Source: Anthoceros angustus (taxonomy: Eukaryota > Streptophyta > Anthocerotopsida > Anthocerotales > Anthocerotaceae). Taken from it: a stretch of 64,000 nt of DNA. The translations under genes were made by a program, and so were the position numbers. Shown here piece by piece: positions 35,868-46,661 of the stretch (positions are counted from its first letter, which is position 1; each line of letters opens with the position of its first letter). The stretch lies in NCBI GenBank assembly GCA_010909165.1, contig VJWM01000025.1, positions 1,240,001-1,304,000 on the forward strand, read 5' to 3'. The notes beneath the pieces were generated by a model. The model made no database searches and was not told the DNA's origin. It worked only from the letters and a program-made list of their open reading frames with translations.

Positions 35868-35940
35868 GCATTGCATTGCATTGCATTGCGATTGCGATTG
35901 CGATTGCGATTGCAATTGCAATTGCAATTTCAATCGCATT
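35868..35940. repeat. GCATT / GCGATT / GCAATT microsatellite cluster
   Basis: Successive short blocks of GCATT, then GCGATT, then GCAATT repeats, suggesting stepwise slippage and mutation. Confidence 0.85.
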
Positions 35941-36395
35941 TCGTCCTCTTGAACCATGTCCCGCTGCTCACTCATCTGATCAATCCATGCATATGGATGC
36001 TCCCTTCCCACGGCTGCTGGCTTGTACCATCGCTTTGGCAATCATTCTTAGCCACTCGGACTACTAGCTGGGCACATAGAGTTCCATTCTCAGTGAATGA
36101 GCTGATTCTTCTCCGGCACTTGTAAGTTTCCCAGTCTCATGTGTGTAGCTTTCAATCTCTGTGCTCCGGATCCTTCTTCTCTTCAATTCATCCACTGGCA
36201 GGCCTCGAGTGCTCACTCAGTCAGGATAACTGAGGATTTCATGTCTACACCTTGAATGTGGCTGCAGCTGACAGTGTCGGCACCTTGGATACGAAGGTAG
36301 TGTGCGCAAGCTTGTGTGAGCCCGACACTTTGTGGGTCTATCATACACTCTCAGCCTTGGTCACTGTCACAAGCTCAATTGCTTTGTGTAACAGC

Positions 36396-36440
36396 CAGGC
36401 TCAGGCTCAGGCTCAGGCTCAGGCTGAGGCTCAGGCTGAG
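36396..36440. repeat. (CAGGCT)n microsatellite
   Basis: About seven hexamers with two G/C variants, in the likely leader of the NPF gene. Confidence 0.85.
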
Positions 36441-36842
36441 AGCACAGGCGTCTACCGCGTCACCTCTCCTTGCTTTCTCCTTGGAACTCCGTGGCAGCTG
36501 AACAGGCTGCCCTTGCATGTCCTCGACTGGCCTGGAAACCGCTCCCTCGGGTGACTCAAGACATTGCTCACAATCAGCGGACCTTCGGCCTCTCCTCCAC
36601 AACATCGCAGAATGCCGAGCAGCAGATCTGGCAGTCACTGACAGCTCCCCCTTCGCCTCAGCGCATTTGATTCAGCAAGCCAGGGAAACCTGCAGCTCAA
36701 TCCCCGGGCAGATCTCTTGGAACACTGCTTGTGCTCGGGATGACGCAGAGGTGCATTTGAGAATTCGAGGGAATCTCCGGAGCCCCGCGCCTGCAACAGG
36801 ACAACGCTCCATACACACACAGGAGCTACTGTCGTCATCACC

Positions 36843-39688
36843 ATGGTAAGCTCCCGTGAATGACACATCCCCTGGAGGCTGAGAAGCCATGCAAAAGATT
36901 TGATGCGCAGGCCTGGTACAAAGCTGAGATGACCTCGGATGACAAGTCTGCTTGCAACTCTTGACTTGTGCACAGGCCCCTTACATAGCAGACGGACGTG
37001 AAAACAGCAGCAGCGCTGTGGCACCACTACAAGCTGCAGAAATTAATTCCAACGGCAGCATCAAGCTGGTTGCCAGCGACGAACACCCTGCCTTCAAGGA
37101 GCTTCAGCTCACAATCGATGGCTGTGAGCTGGACAAGTCCAAGCTGCAGGCCCCGAGTGACGATGACCCTACGGACCCCGACCTGGTGGAGGATGGAGCA
37201 GTGGACATCCATGGCGGCCCGGTGTACAGATCCAAGACAGGAAACTGGAAGGCCTGCATTCCGATTTTCGGTAAGCTGTTGCACCTCGCCCGGGGTGGGG
37301 GTGAGAGTGGGCCTGACCTGAAACAAACTCCACATCAGAAGTTAAAAAATGCGTAGAATAGTGAAATAATGCACACGTCTCGATGCTGCGCGTCTGCCTA
37401 TGTTTCACGATCTCCGATCCTAAGCTTGCATGCATGCAAATGCAAATGCTGCAGGCTGCGAAGTGTGCGAGAGGGTGGCCTTCTACTCCATCACCTCCAA
37501 CCTCGTCACCTACTTGACAACAGTGCTACACGAAAACGTTGCGGAGAGTGCGAGAAATGTGAACAACATCACTGGAACTACCTTCCTCACTCCCCTGTTT
37601 GGGGCATTTATAGCGGATGCGTACCTGGGCCGCTTCTGGACCATCGCCGTCTTCTTGTGTGGCTACTTTCTGGTATACAAATTCGCTGCTCTGAACCTTC
37701 CATCTTCTCAAATCGGTGGCGGTTGATCACAATTTGGAACCTGTCTCTTCTGCAGGCACTCATCTTCGTCACAATGGCCGTCACCATTCCTTCGCTAAAA
37801 CCTCCGGAATGCGGCAGCCCAGCCTGCCCAAGGGCCACAAGGTTCCAAGTTGGTTTCTTCTACTTTGCCCTCTACCTCATGGCCCTGGGCGCAGGTGGGA
37901 TCAAGGCATGCGTTTCCACCTTCGCCGGGGACCAATTTGACGAGACAGACGAGAGGGAAAGCATGAGGAAGAAGTCGTTTCCTAATTGGTGGTTTGTCAG
38001 CATCAGTTTCGGGACCATGCTCTCTGTCAGCATCCTGGTGTATGTTCAGGTTGGTCACTTTCACCACAAGCACCGGCCTCAAGCAAGCAGATCTCTATAA
38101 GACCTGCCTTGAAATCACGCTATGCTGCCTGCAGGTACACGCCGGCTGGTCTTGGGGTTATGGCGCGCCGGCTGTGGTCACAGGAATCTGCACGGGCCTG
38201 TTTCTCCTGGCCACCCCCTTATACCGGCATCAAATACCATCAGGGAGCCCTCTCACGCGAGTGGCTCAGGTTATAATTGCAGCATTTCGAAAGTGGAAGG
38301 TGACGGTACCTGTACATCAGGAGCTCCTGTACGAGGTGGAAGACAAGGAGTGCTCTTCTCCGCGCTTTAGGAAATTGCCACACAGCACAGAGTTCTCGTA
38401 AGCAACAAGCTCCTTCATGAATTCAGGACTACTGATTCAAAATTCCTGCCACTGCCTATCACAACATCCTGGGCAACATACAATCTGCGAACTGCGGCAG
38501 CTTCTAATTACACCTGAACTGCAGGTTTCTGGATAAGGCTGCAACCGCAACAACGGAAGACGAGGCCGCCATACTTCGACTAGCCAACGGGGACGCCCCT
38601 GCTATGACAGCTCCATCAATCAACCCCTGGCGACTATGCACAGTTACACAAGTGGAGGAAGTGAAGCTGTTGATCAGGCAGCTACCCATTTGGTTCACCA
38701 ACTTGATGTTCTCGGCAGTGTTCGCCCAAGTGGGCACCTTGTTTCTGAGCCAAGGTTCCACCATGGATAGGAGCATGGGACCCAACTTCAAAATCCCGGC
38801 GGCCTCCTTCCCTCTCTTCATCACGCTCACGATCTGCATCTTCCTGCCACTCTATGACAAGTACTTCGTGCGGTTTGCACGCACCTTCACTGGTGATGAA
38901 CGGGGCTTGACTATGCTGCAGCGAATTGGAGTGGGTCAGGTAACGAAAATCCTTGCCACTGCTCAAAAATCTGCCATCTTACTGACACAGCAAAACATAC
39001 TTGGTCAGGGTGCTAATCACAAAACTTGACGGTGGTGCAACAGGTGATTTCAACAATTTCTATAGCCATAGCGGCACTCGTAGAAATCAAGAGGCTGAAG
39101 GTGGCCAGAGAGCACGGCCTGCTGGACCTGCCGCAGGAGGTTGTCCCCATGTCCATATTCTGGCTTCTCCCCCAGTACACTATCACTGGCTTCTCCGAGG
39201 TATTTATCTCTGTAGGACAACTAGAGTTTTTCTACGACCAAGCACCTGACACAATGCGCAGCGTTGGGACAGCTCTCTATCTCAGCACCGTTGCTGTTGG
39301 GAGCTACTGTAGCAGTCTTCTTGTGACTGTGGTTACCCGAATCTCTTCCCCAAATGACAGCACCGGGGGCTGGATTGGGAACAACCTCAACAGAAGCCAT
39401 TTAGACTACTTCTATTGGTTACTCACCATACTTAGCACACTCAACTTCTTCATATACCTGGCCTGCGCCCACTGGTACACCTACAAGAGTATTCCAGGGA
39501 ACCTCAGCTCAAGGAGGTCGTCGGAGAGGGCAGCTTCCAAGGTGATCATTCGATATGTGGATCCGACAACCAAGGGCATAGTGCAATACATCAATCCTGT
39601 GACCACTACAGAGCTGCAGACCTTCAGCAACATTTCTCCCAGGCAGGAGCGACAAAGTCCAGACCTTTCACCTCTTCGCCTCTTCTAG
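36843..39688 (+). CDS. NRT1/PTR (NPF) family proton-coupled transporter
   Basis: Predicted exons are 36843-36845, 36976-37270, 37455-37672, 37756-38049, 38135-38397, 38525-38939 and 39044-39688, giving 710 residues in a continuous frame. The start is unusual: the ATG is the last three bases of exon 1 (CACCATG then GTAAGC) and is joined to GCCCCTTAC. A polar N-terminal tail of about 95 residues is longer than usual. TM1 starts with the proton-coupling ExxER motif (EVCERVAFY). The PTR signature is seen in LGAGGIKACVSTFAGDQFDE. The long cytoplasmic loop and the second six-helix bundle (for example LPIWFTNLMFSAVFAQ, QYTITGFSEVF) are complete. NPF carriers move nitrate, di/tripeptides or hormones with protons; substrate cannot be told from sequence here. 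Confidence 0.92.
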
Positions 39689-40763
39689 TATAATTTTTGA
39701 GACGCGCAGATGATTGTCTGAAGTCTCCTCTCAGGGGGAGCCCTGCGGCAGGCATACAGGCAGTGAGGATTCTTCCATTCGGGGCCAAGCTTCAACAAAG
39801 AGTGTCCCAAGAGCAGGAAAGAGCACAAATTACGGCAGCGACCATTGTGTATATGCGGGATATAGGTGAGCATTTACTAGTCCATAGGAGGTCTACTTGA
39901 ATTTTTACCCCCTAGTTCACTCTTTAAGCTTTAAACTAGCAACCGTGATCGCACCGCATGCTGTTAACACCTCTAGAAAGAAGGTGCTTGTAACCCATCT
40001 AGACCAAAACATTAACTCCTAGTCAATCTGTAAGCTTAAAACCCCAATTTAAAATTGGCATACTTAGCTCACAGATTTTTGTTTTGTTTTTTTTATTTGG
40101 TATTACTTAGCTCATAGATAGCAAAGAATGAGAATATCAGGCTTTCTTACCATATCCATATGCCTGCACAAAATCCATTCTTCTGCTCTGCCCTTGGACG
40201 CATCCTTTAGAGCACAGAATGTAGTTACAGATGGTTCAGGTCACTCCGCTGCCCAAGTAGCTGCAGACTGCTGGTATCAGCATTTCCCTGGAATAGATCC
40301 TCAGGCACATGTTACAGATGAAAGTATTACAACAATCTGAACTTGTGGCCATTGATGTCAACAGGTGCTGACTCATGGCATTCTAGCAACGAGCATCTCA
40401 CAAGCTATACTGGACAAGGGCAACGGGCGAGACCGACCCCTCACACCAAACAAGTCCCCAAGTCATGGCATACACTCTCACGGTTTCGTGGGAGCCCAGG
40501 TTTCGATGCCCAACGCAGGAGCAACAGGTTGCGTGAACAACACCTCTGGAACACCTTTGACACACAGGAACTCCCTGGAAACTGCAAATCAAAACAAGAA
40601 GACCGACAAGCCCCCGGATGCAATGTCCTGACGCAGAACCTCACCACCTGGGTCAAAAGATAACGAAAAGGGGCACTGATGCTGCTGAGACAGAACATGT
40701 TCACAGTGGCAAAGACGACACAAAGAGAGCTTCGTGGCTGAAACCCTAGCTTTACCAAGTACA
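39689..40763. other. Intergenic sequence downstream of the NPF gene
   Basis: No supported gene. Contains the NPF 3' UTR and AT-rich sequence near 40.0-40.1 kb. Ends where the tandem duplication begins. Confidence 0.55.
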
Positions 40764-41221
40764 GTACATTCTCGTCATGATTCGATCAAAAGCCCTAGGA
40801 ACGGGAAACAGGTCAAGAGGCCTGCCAGGGCGGAGTGTGCATTCCACACGAGGTAAACCAACAAGAGATACAATAGACCGTGCATCGCCCTACAGCAGCT
40901 ATAATGCATCATAAACTTACAGTCACATGCCACTGCCAAGCAGCAGGAAGATGCTGGAAGATGGGCGAGCAGCGGCACATTCCAGAGAATCTTGACAAGC
41001 CCTCGCGCTAGAAACCGCCACAGCTTAAAGGATGCAGTTTTGGCGCCAAATCGTACTTTAAACCAGCCTACTGCTCCCTAACCAAATGTGGCCCGTTAAT
41101 GTTTTTCCCTTCTACTCCCACTGATATGGCCTCACCGAAACCCTATATGCCTACCTGCCTCAAACAGGCATCGGTGCATGAATCCCCGAACCAGATCTTC
41201 AATCTCGGTCGAAGAAAGAGC

Positions 41222-41440
41222 TAGCAAGCTCAATCCTTCATCTCCTGAATCAATCCTTTACTCTCGAATCAATCCTTCTTCTCCCGAATCAATCCTCCTT
41301 CTCCCGAATCAATCTTCATCTCCCGAAACAATCCTTCATCTCTGGACTCAATCCTTCATCTCCGGACTCAATCCTTCATCTCCCGAAACAATCCTTCATC
41401 TTCCGCATGAATCCTTCATTTCCTGAATCCACAGGCTTCC
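41222..41440. repeat. Minisatellite of AATCCTTCATCTCC-type units
   Basis: Units of roughly 16-23 bp such as AATCCTTCATCTCCCGAA recur about ten times. It lies just past the end of the ARM-like frame and is duplicated at 43535-43753. Confidence 0.85.
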
Positions 41441-41486
41441 CGATGAAGAGGAGGAGGACGCAGGAATCAGGACCAGGCAGCAGCAT

Positions 41487-42170
41487 CTAAGCCAGGCCAA
41501 TGTGATCCTCTGCTGGCTGGCGGCCAAGCTCTCCAGCAAAGCACGGGCATGCAGCTGCACCTCAGAATCTTCCTCCGCCGCCGCAGCAGCGGCCTGCACC
41601 ACGGCCTCCTCCGGGCACGCCGCGCACAGCCTCCAGCCCCGCCTCGCACTGCACCAGGTTGGCCAGCACCTCCAGAGCGGCGCGCCGAGTCTTATCATCA
41701 GGCGCAGTGTGCAGCATCCGCATCAAGGGGGGGACTGCACCTGCCTCCACCACGAACTTGCGCCTCTCGTCCTTGTAGGCCATGAGGTTGAGCCGGGAGG
41801 CTCCGCTGCGCTGCAGAAAGGGATCCTTGCATCGCACCTGCCCGATGGCCGGCCGCACCCAGCTGTCTCCCATGCTGGTCATCACGTTCATGGTGCCGTA
41901 CAGCAGCGGCACTCCCAGCGCCACCTTCAGGATCCCTCGCACCATGCGATCCGTTCGGGAGCTCGGCTCCGGCTCCGGCTCCCCTTCCGGCACCTCATCT
42001 TCCAGGCCCTCATCAGCAGCATCTTCTGCTTGCGCTTGCCCTCCTGCATCCGCCTTTGAAGACAACGGCCGTAGCGACAGCGCACTGCGAGTAGCGTCGA
42101 TTCCGCCGATTTCCCTACAACCCAGCGCTCTCGCCAAGGAGGAGAACCCCCGGAGTCTGGCTAGCGCCAT
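41487..42170 (-). pseudogene. Mitochondrial ARM-like protein gene, copy 1 (frame broken near 3' end)
   Basis: Starts at ATG 42170. The N-terminus (MALARLRGFSSLARALG, then SLRPLSSKAD) looks like a mitochondrial presequence. An acidic stretch, a hydrophobic segment (GILKVALGVPLLYGTMN) and helical repeats resembling armadillo units (VEAGAVPPLMRMLHTAP, then RRAALEVLANLVQCEAG) follow. Compared with copy 2, two bases are missing near 41610 and one near 41480, so the frame is lost before the end. About 225 residues would be expected. Function unknown; ARM repeats mediate protein binding. It could be intact in reality if the missing bases are consensus errors. Confidence 0.6.
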
Positions 42171-42904
42171 GGCTATTCTGCGACCACCTAAGCACAAGGC
42201 ACTAAAACGAGAGAGGTTGCTTTACTGTTCTCCATACACATGGAAAACCCATGTGCTTATTAGAGACCAGTCTTTTCAGGGTATACATAGCACTTATGCT
42301 GGACCTTCTGGGGAGGCCTTGTCGTGCTATGGAAGGATGCGACAGGAAGGTTTGCAACCAGACAGTTTTTCGTTTGTCTGCTTACCCAAGGCATGCAGAA
42401 GATTGCAAAACCTGGAGGAGGTTAAGCGGATTCATGCTCATGATGTGGCATGTGGGCTGGTCTCGGATGAGTTTGTTGGGAGCAGTTTGATCGGTGGACT
42501 TGTATGCCAAGTGTGGGAGCATGGTTGGTGGATGCCCGGAAGGTGTTTGATAGCTTGTCCCAGCGAGACGTGGTGGCATGGAATGTGATGCTTGCAGGAT
42601 ACTCTCAGCAGGGACTTTGGGGAATGGCAATGACGGCGTTTCGTGAGATGCACCAGGCTGGAGGTATGCCGGATGCACGGACGTTTGTCAGTGCTCTTCA
42701 AGCATGTGGCAGAAAAGGACGGAAAGCACGCTCTGGGATGGGAAGAATGTGAACTGGGTGGAAGCCTTGAAAGTGGGAAGTGAACTGTTACATGCAGAAG
42801 GTGGTAGAAGCGGGTTTGTGTCGGACATGTTTCGTGGCAACAGCAACACACTGGTGAGTATGCATGCAAAGTGTGAGAGCCTTGCAAACGGCACTCCTAG
42901 GTGA
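42169..42904 (+). pseudogene. Decayed PPR fragment, copy 1
   Basis: Opens with ATG at 42169 and contains PPR-like segments: EALSCYGRMRQEGLQPDSFSF, LVDARKVFDSLSQRDVVAWN, GYSQQGLWGMAMTAFREMHQ and TFVSALQACG. At least two frameshifts near 42500-42515 and stops at 42588 and 42752 break it, and no E or DYW region follows. It is a truncated PLS-PPR relic. The same sequence recurs at 44481-45216. Confidence 0.75.
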
Positions 42905-43534
42905 ACGGTAAATGAATTCATCGTTCACTGAGACCTTGGCCATCTGCAATTGGCTCTCTAACTGTATCTGCTCCTTGCTCATGTCTTGCTCTAAGAGGTG
43001 TCATTGCATCTGCAGGGAGCCTCATGTCATGCTTCAAGAGGAGGAGTTATCTTATAACAAACATGTACCAAGAAAAGTACATTCTCGTCATGATTCGATC
43101 AAAAGCCCTAGGAACGGGAAACAGGTCAAGAGGCCTGCCAGGGCGGAGTGTGCATTCCACACGAGGTAAACCAACAAGAGATACAATAGACCGTGCATCG
43201 CCCTACAGCAGCTATAATGCATCATAAACTTACAGTCACATGCCACTGCCAAGCAGCAGGAAGATGCTGGAAGATGGGCGAGCAGCGGCACATTCCAGAG
43301 AATCTTGACAAGCCCTCGCGCTAGAAACCGCCACAGCTTAAAGGATGCAGTTTTGGCGCCAAATCGTACTTTAAACCAGCCTACTGCTCCCTAACCAAAT
43401 GTGGCCCGTTAATGTTTTTCCCTTCTACTCCCACTGATATGGCCTCACCGAAACCCTATATGCCTACCTGCCTCAAACAGGCATCGGTGCATGAATCCCC
43501 GAACCAGATCTTCAATCTCGGTCGAAGAAAGAGC

Positions 43535-43753
43535 TAGCAAGCTCAATCCTTCATCTCCTGAATCAATCCTTTACTCTCGAATCAATCCTTCTTCTCCCGA
43601 ATCAATCCTCCTTCTCCCGAATCAATCTTCATCTCCCGAAACAATCCTTCATCTCTGGACTCAATCCTTCATCTCCGGACTCAATCCTTCATCTCCCGAA
43701 ACAATCCTTCATCTTCCGCATGAATCCTTCATTTCCTGAATCCACAGGCTTCC
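43535..43753. repeat. Second copy of the AATCCTTCATCTCC minisatellite
   Basis: Same array as 41222-41440, carried by the segmental duplication. Confidence 0.85.
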
Positions 43754-43799
43754 CGATGAAGAGGAGGAGGACGCAGGAATCAGGACCAGGCAGCAGCAT

Positions 43800-44482
43800 C
43801 TAAGCCAGGCCAATGTGATCCCTCTGCTGGCTGGCGGCCAAGCTCTCCAGCAAAGCACGGGCATGCAGCTGCACCTCAGAATCTTCCTCCGCCGCCGCAG
43901 CAGCGGCCTGCACCACGGCCTCTCCTCCGGGCACGCCGCGCACAGCCTCCAGCCCCGCCTCGCACTGCACCAGGTTGGCCAGCACCTCCAGAGCGGCGCG
44001 CCGAGTCTTATCATCAGGCGCAGTGTGCAGCATCCGCATCAAGGGGGGGACTGCACCTGCCTCCACCACGAACTTGCGCCTCTCGTCCTTGTAGGCCATG
44101 AGGTTGAGCCGGGAGGCTCCGCTGCGCTGCAGAAAAGGGATCCTTGCATCGCACCTGCCCGATGGCCGGCCGCACCCAGCTGTCTCCCATGCTGGTCATC
44201 ACGTTCATGGTGCCGTACAGCGGCACTCCCAGCGCCACCTTCAGGATCCCTCGCACCATGCGATCCGTTCGGGAGCTCGGCTCCGGCTCCGGCTCCCCTT
44301 CCGGCACCTCATCTTCCAGGCCCTCATCAGCAGCATCTTCTGCTTGCGCTTGCCCTCCTGCATCCGCCTTTGAAGACAACGGCCGTAGCGACAGCGCACT
44401 GCGAGTAGCGTCGATTCCGCCGATTTCCTACAACCCAGCGCTCTCGCCAAGGAGGAGAACCCCGGAGTCTGGCTAGCGCCAT
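43800..44482 (-). pseudogene. Mitochondrial ARM-like protein gene, copy 2 (frame broken near 5' end)
   Basis: Start codon at 44482. Two single-base losses at about 44430 and 44462 and one extra A near 44138 break the N-terminal half, whereas the C-terminal half (44099-43800, ending SQQRDHIGLA) is open where copy 1 is broken. A 3-base in-frame deletion changes LLY to LY. Each copy is thus intact where the other is damaged. Confidence 0.6.
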
Positions 44483-45216
44483 GGCTATTCTGCGACCACC
44501 TAAGCACAAGGCACTAAAACGAGAGAGGTTGCTTTACTGTTCTCCATACACATGGAAAACCCATGTGCTTATTAGAGACCAGTCTTTTCAGGGTATACAT
44601 AGCACTTATGCTGGACCTTCTGGGGAGGCCTTGTCGTGCTATGGAAGGATGCGACAGGAAGGTTTGCAACCAGACAGTTTTTCGTTTGTCTGCTTACCCA
44701 AGGCATGCAGAAGATTGCAAAACCTGGAGGAGGTTAAGCGGATTCATGCTCATGATGTGGCATGTGGGCTGGTCTCGGATGAGTTTGTTGGGAGCAGTTT
44801 GATCGGTGGACTTGTATGCCAAGTGTGGGAGCATGGTTGGTGGATGCCCGGAAGGTGTTTGATAGCTTGTCCCAGCGAGACGTGGTGGCATGGAATGTGA
44901 TGCTTGCAGGATACTCTCAGCAGGGACTTTGGGGAATGGCAATGACGGCGTTTCGTGAGATGCACCAGGCTGGAGGTATGCCGGATGCACGGACGTTTGT
45001 CAGTGCTCTTCAAGCATGTGGCAGAAAAGGACGGAAAGCACGCTCTGGGATGGGAAGAATGTGAACTGGGTGGAAGCCTTGAAAGTGGGAAGTGAACTGT
45101 TACATGCAGAAGGTGGTAGAAGCGGGTTTGTGTCGGACATGTTTCGTGGCAACAGCAACACACTGGTGAGTATGCATGCAAAGTGTGAGAGCCTTGCAAA
45201 CGGCACTCCTAGGTGA
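44481..45216 (+). pseudogene. Decayed PPR fragment, copy 2
   Basis: Duplicate of 42169-42904 with the same frame breaks, so the fragment was already decayed before the segmental duplication. Confidence 0.75.
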
Positions 45217-45391
45217 ACGGTAAATGAATTCATCGTTCACTGAGACCTTGGCCATCTGCAATTGGCTCTCTAACTGTATCTGCTCCTTGCTCATGTCTTG
45301 CTCTAAGAGGTGTCATTGCATCTGCAGGGAGCCTCATGTCATGCTTCAAGAGGAGGAGTTATCTTATAACAAACATGTACCAAGAAAAGTA

Positions 45392-46661
45392 TTGTATCAT
45401 ACAACAGCCTTACAAATGCATCAACATATGGTAGCTTGGTCAAAGCAACAAGCTGGATAATTTTCCGGGAATTGCAGTGAGGCGGTTGCCGGCGACTGAT
45501 CCTTCCACACCCGCATTCACTGTGCCCACGATAGCCCTCATCTGATAGATCATCTTATGGGTGCAGCTGGGCAGAGTCCGTCCAGTCATGGCGACCTTCC
45601 TCAGTTCCCAGTTCCCTCCTTTTCCTGTTCTCCCTGCAACCCAGGGGTCCGGAGCGGATTGTGGAATGGCCGGACCAAAGCCAACGGCCGGGGCTACAGA
45701 TTTGTTGGGTTTTCTCATCTGTGCTTGTTTTGATTTGTATTGCGCAGGACTGGTAGCCGCCCATGGTGCGGAGGCCACCAGGGTAGGGTGCGTGTTGTGT
45801 GGCCCTCCGTGATTTCCAGCGCACAATACTGATGTTGCGCGGCCCTCCACACTTGACAGAGTATCAAGTCACAGTCTGATGCATTACAGCCCGATTTTGT
45901 AGTTCAGTGTGGGTGAATTCGCTGTCCAGGTGACGAGTAACCCTTTCAATGGTGCGGGGACCCGCAGTGTATCCGGATAGGAGATAGAAATGGAGCTGAA
46001 ATTGGAGGCTTGAAACTCAAAAGACATCTGGCACTGGGGCTGCTGCCGGTCAACATGGAACTCTTCCACGCTACACGAACCCAACGCTAAGTATTCAGCA
46101 GTGCAGCGACCCATGTCCAGAAAAGGTAATATTTGCGTGACTCATCAAACCTCATGCACTAAGGATGTCAGCGGCCTCCAATCCAAGGCCGATAAAGGAC
46201 ATAGTATAACAAAATGGGACTTCCCAGACATGGAAGCGGAAAAACTGTACAGGCTGTCAACAACGCCTAGCAAAAAAGAGTGCGACAAGAACCTGCTTAT
46301 CCTTAAACGTGCTCATGCTCTAGATACGAGTACCTCATTCGAAACGCATATGATGTGAAAACTGCTTAAGTCGCACAGCTTTGATGTTTCCTCAATGAAA
46401 GTTTAGCCTGCCGTCCCATTCTACCGTTTGGTTCCAGTAAGCAAGGTAGGTATCATATGGACTTCTGCATGTATAGCGGTTCACATCAAGGGCATCATCC
46501 TCAGCCTGCGAGGTTCAAACTAGCAATGACAGCCCAGGAGATGGGTTACCTTGAAAAATTGCAACCCTCCCATAGACGTGTTTGGATGTCTGACGTTATT
46601 ACGAACTACCCTTTCAGAATGCGATCCCTCCAACAACATCGCCTTGGAGTCCGTCTCATAC
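45392..46661. other. Intergenic sequence between the segmental duplication and Sec24
   Basis: Open frames 45440-45850 (minus) and 46101-46358 (plus) show no recognisable domain. The part from about 46436 is Sec24 3' flank and is duplicated in inverted orientation at 115-365. Confidence 0.5.

Larger units (their letters stand above)
31658..36842. other. 5.2-kb region without a supported gene, upstream of the NPF transporter
   Basis: Moderately GC-rich sequence with many short open frames on both strands, none showing a domain or a consistent exon chain (31803-32243 plus, 34101-34589 minus and 35637-36125 plus were examined). The part from about 34.9 kb is crowded with simple repeats. The last few hundred bases before 36843 are probably the 5' UTR of the NPF gene. 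Confidence 0.5.
40764..43076. repeat. Tandem segmental duplication, copy 1 (2313 bp)
   Basis: From GTACATTCTCGTCATG at 40764, the sequence repeats from 43077 with only scattered 1-3-base differences. The unit holds the 3' flank and body of an ARM-like gene (minus), a minisatellite, and a decayed PPR fragment (plus). The junction shares GTA(C) with both outer borders, consistent with unequal or microhomology-mediated duplication. Confidence 0.95.
43077..45391. repeat. Tandem segmental duplication, copy 2 (about 2315 bp)
   Basis: Direct copy of 40764-43076. Differences are mostly single-base indels in short runs, plus a 3-base deletion at about 44219. It ends at GAAAAGTA, after which the sequence becomes unique. 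Confidence 0.95.

Noticed and set aside
36517-36849. 110-codon frame just upstream of the NPF gene
   Set aside because: No domain; it crosses the predicted NPF start codon in another frame, and is best read as leader sequence.
45440-45850. 136-codon minus-strand frame upstream of Sec24 3' flank
   Set aside because: No domain, presequence or splice structure; coding status not supportable.
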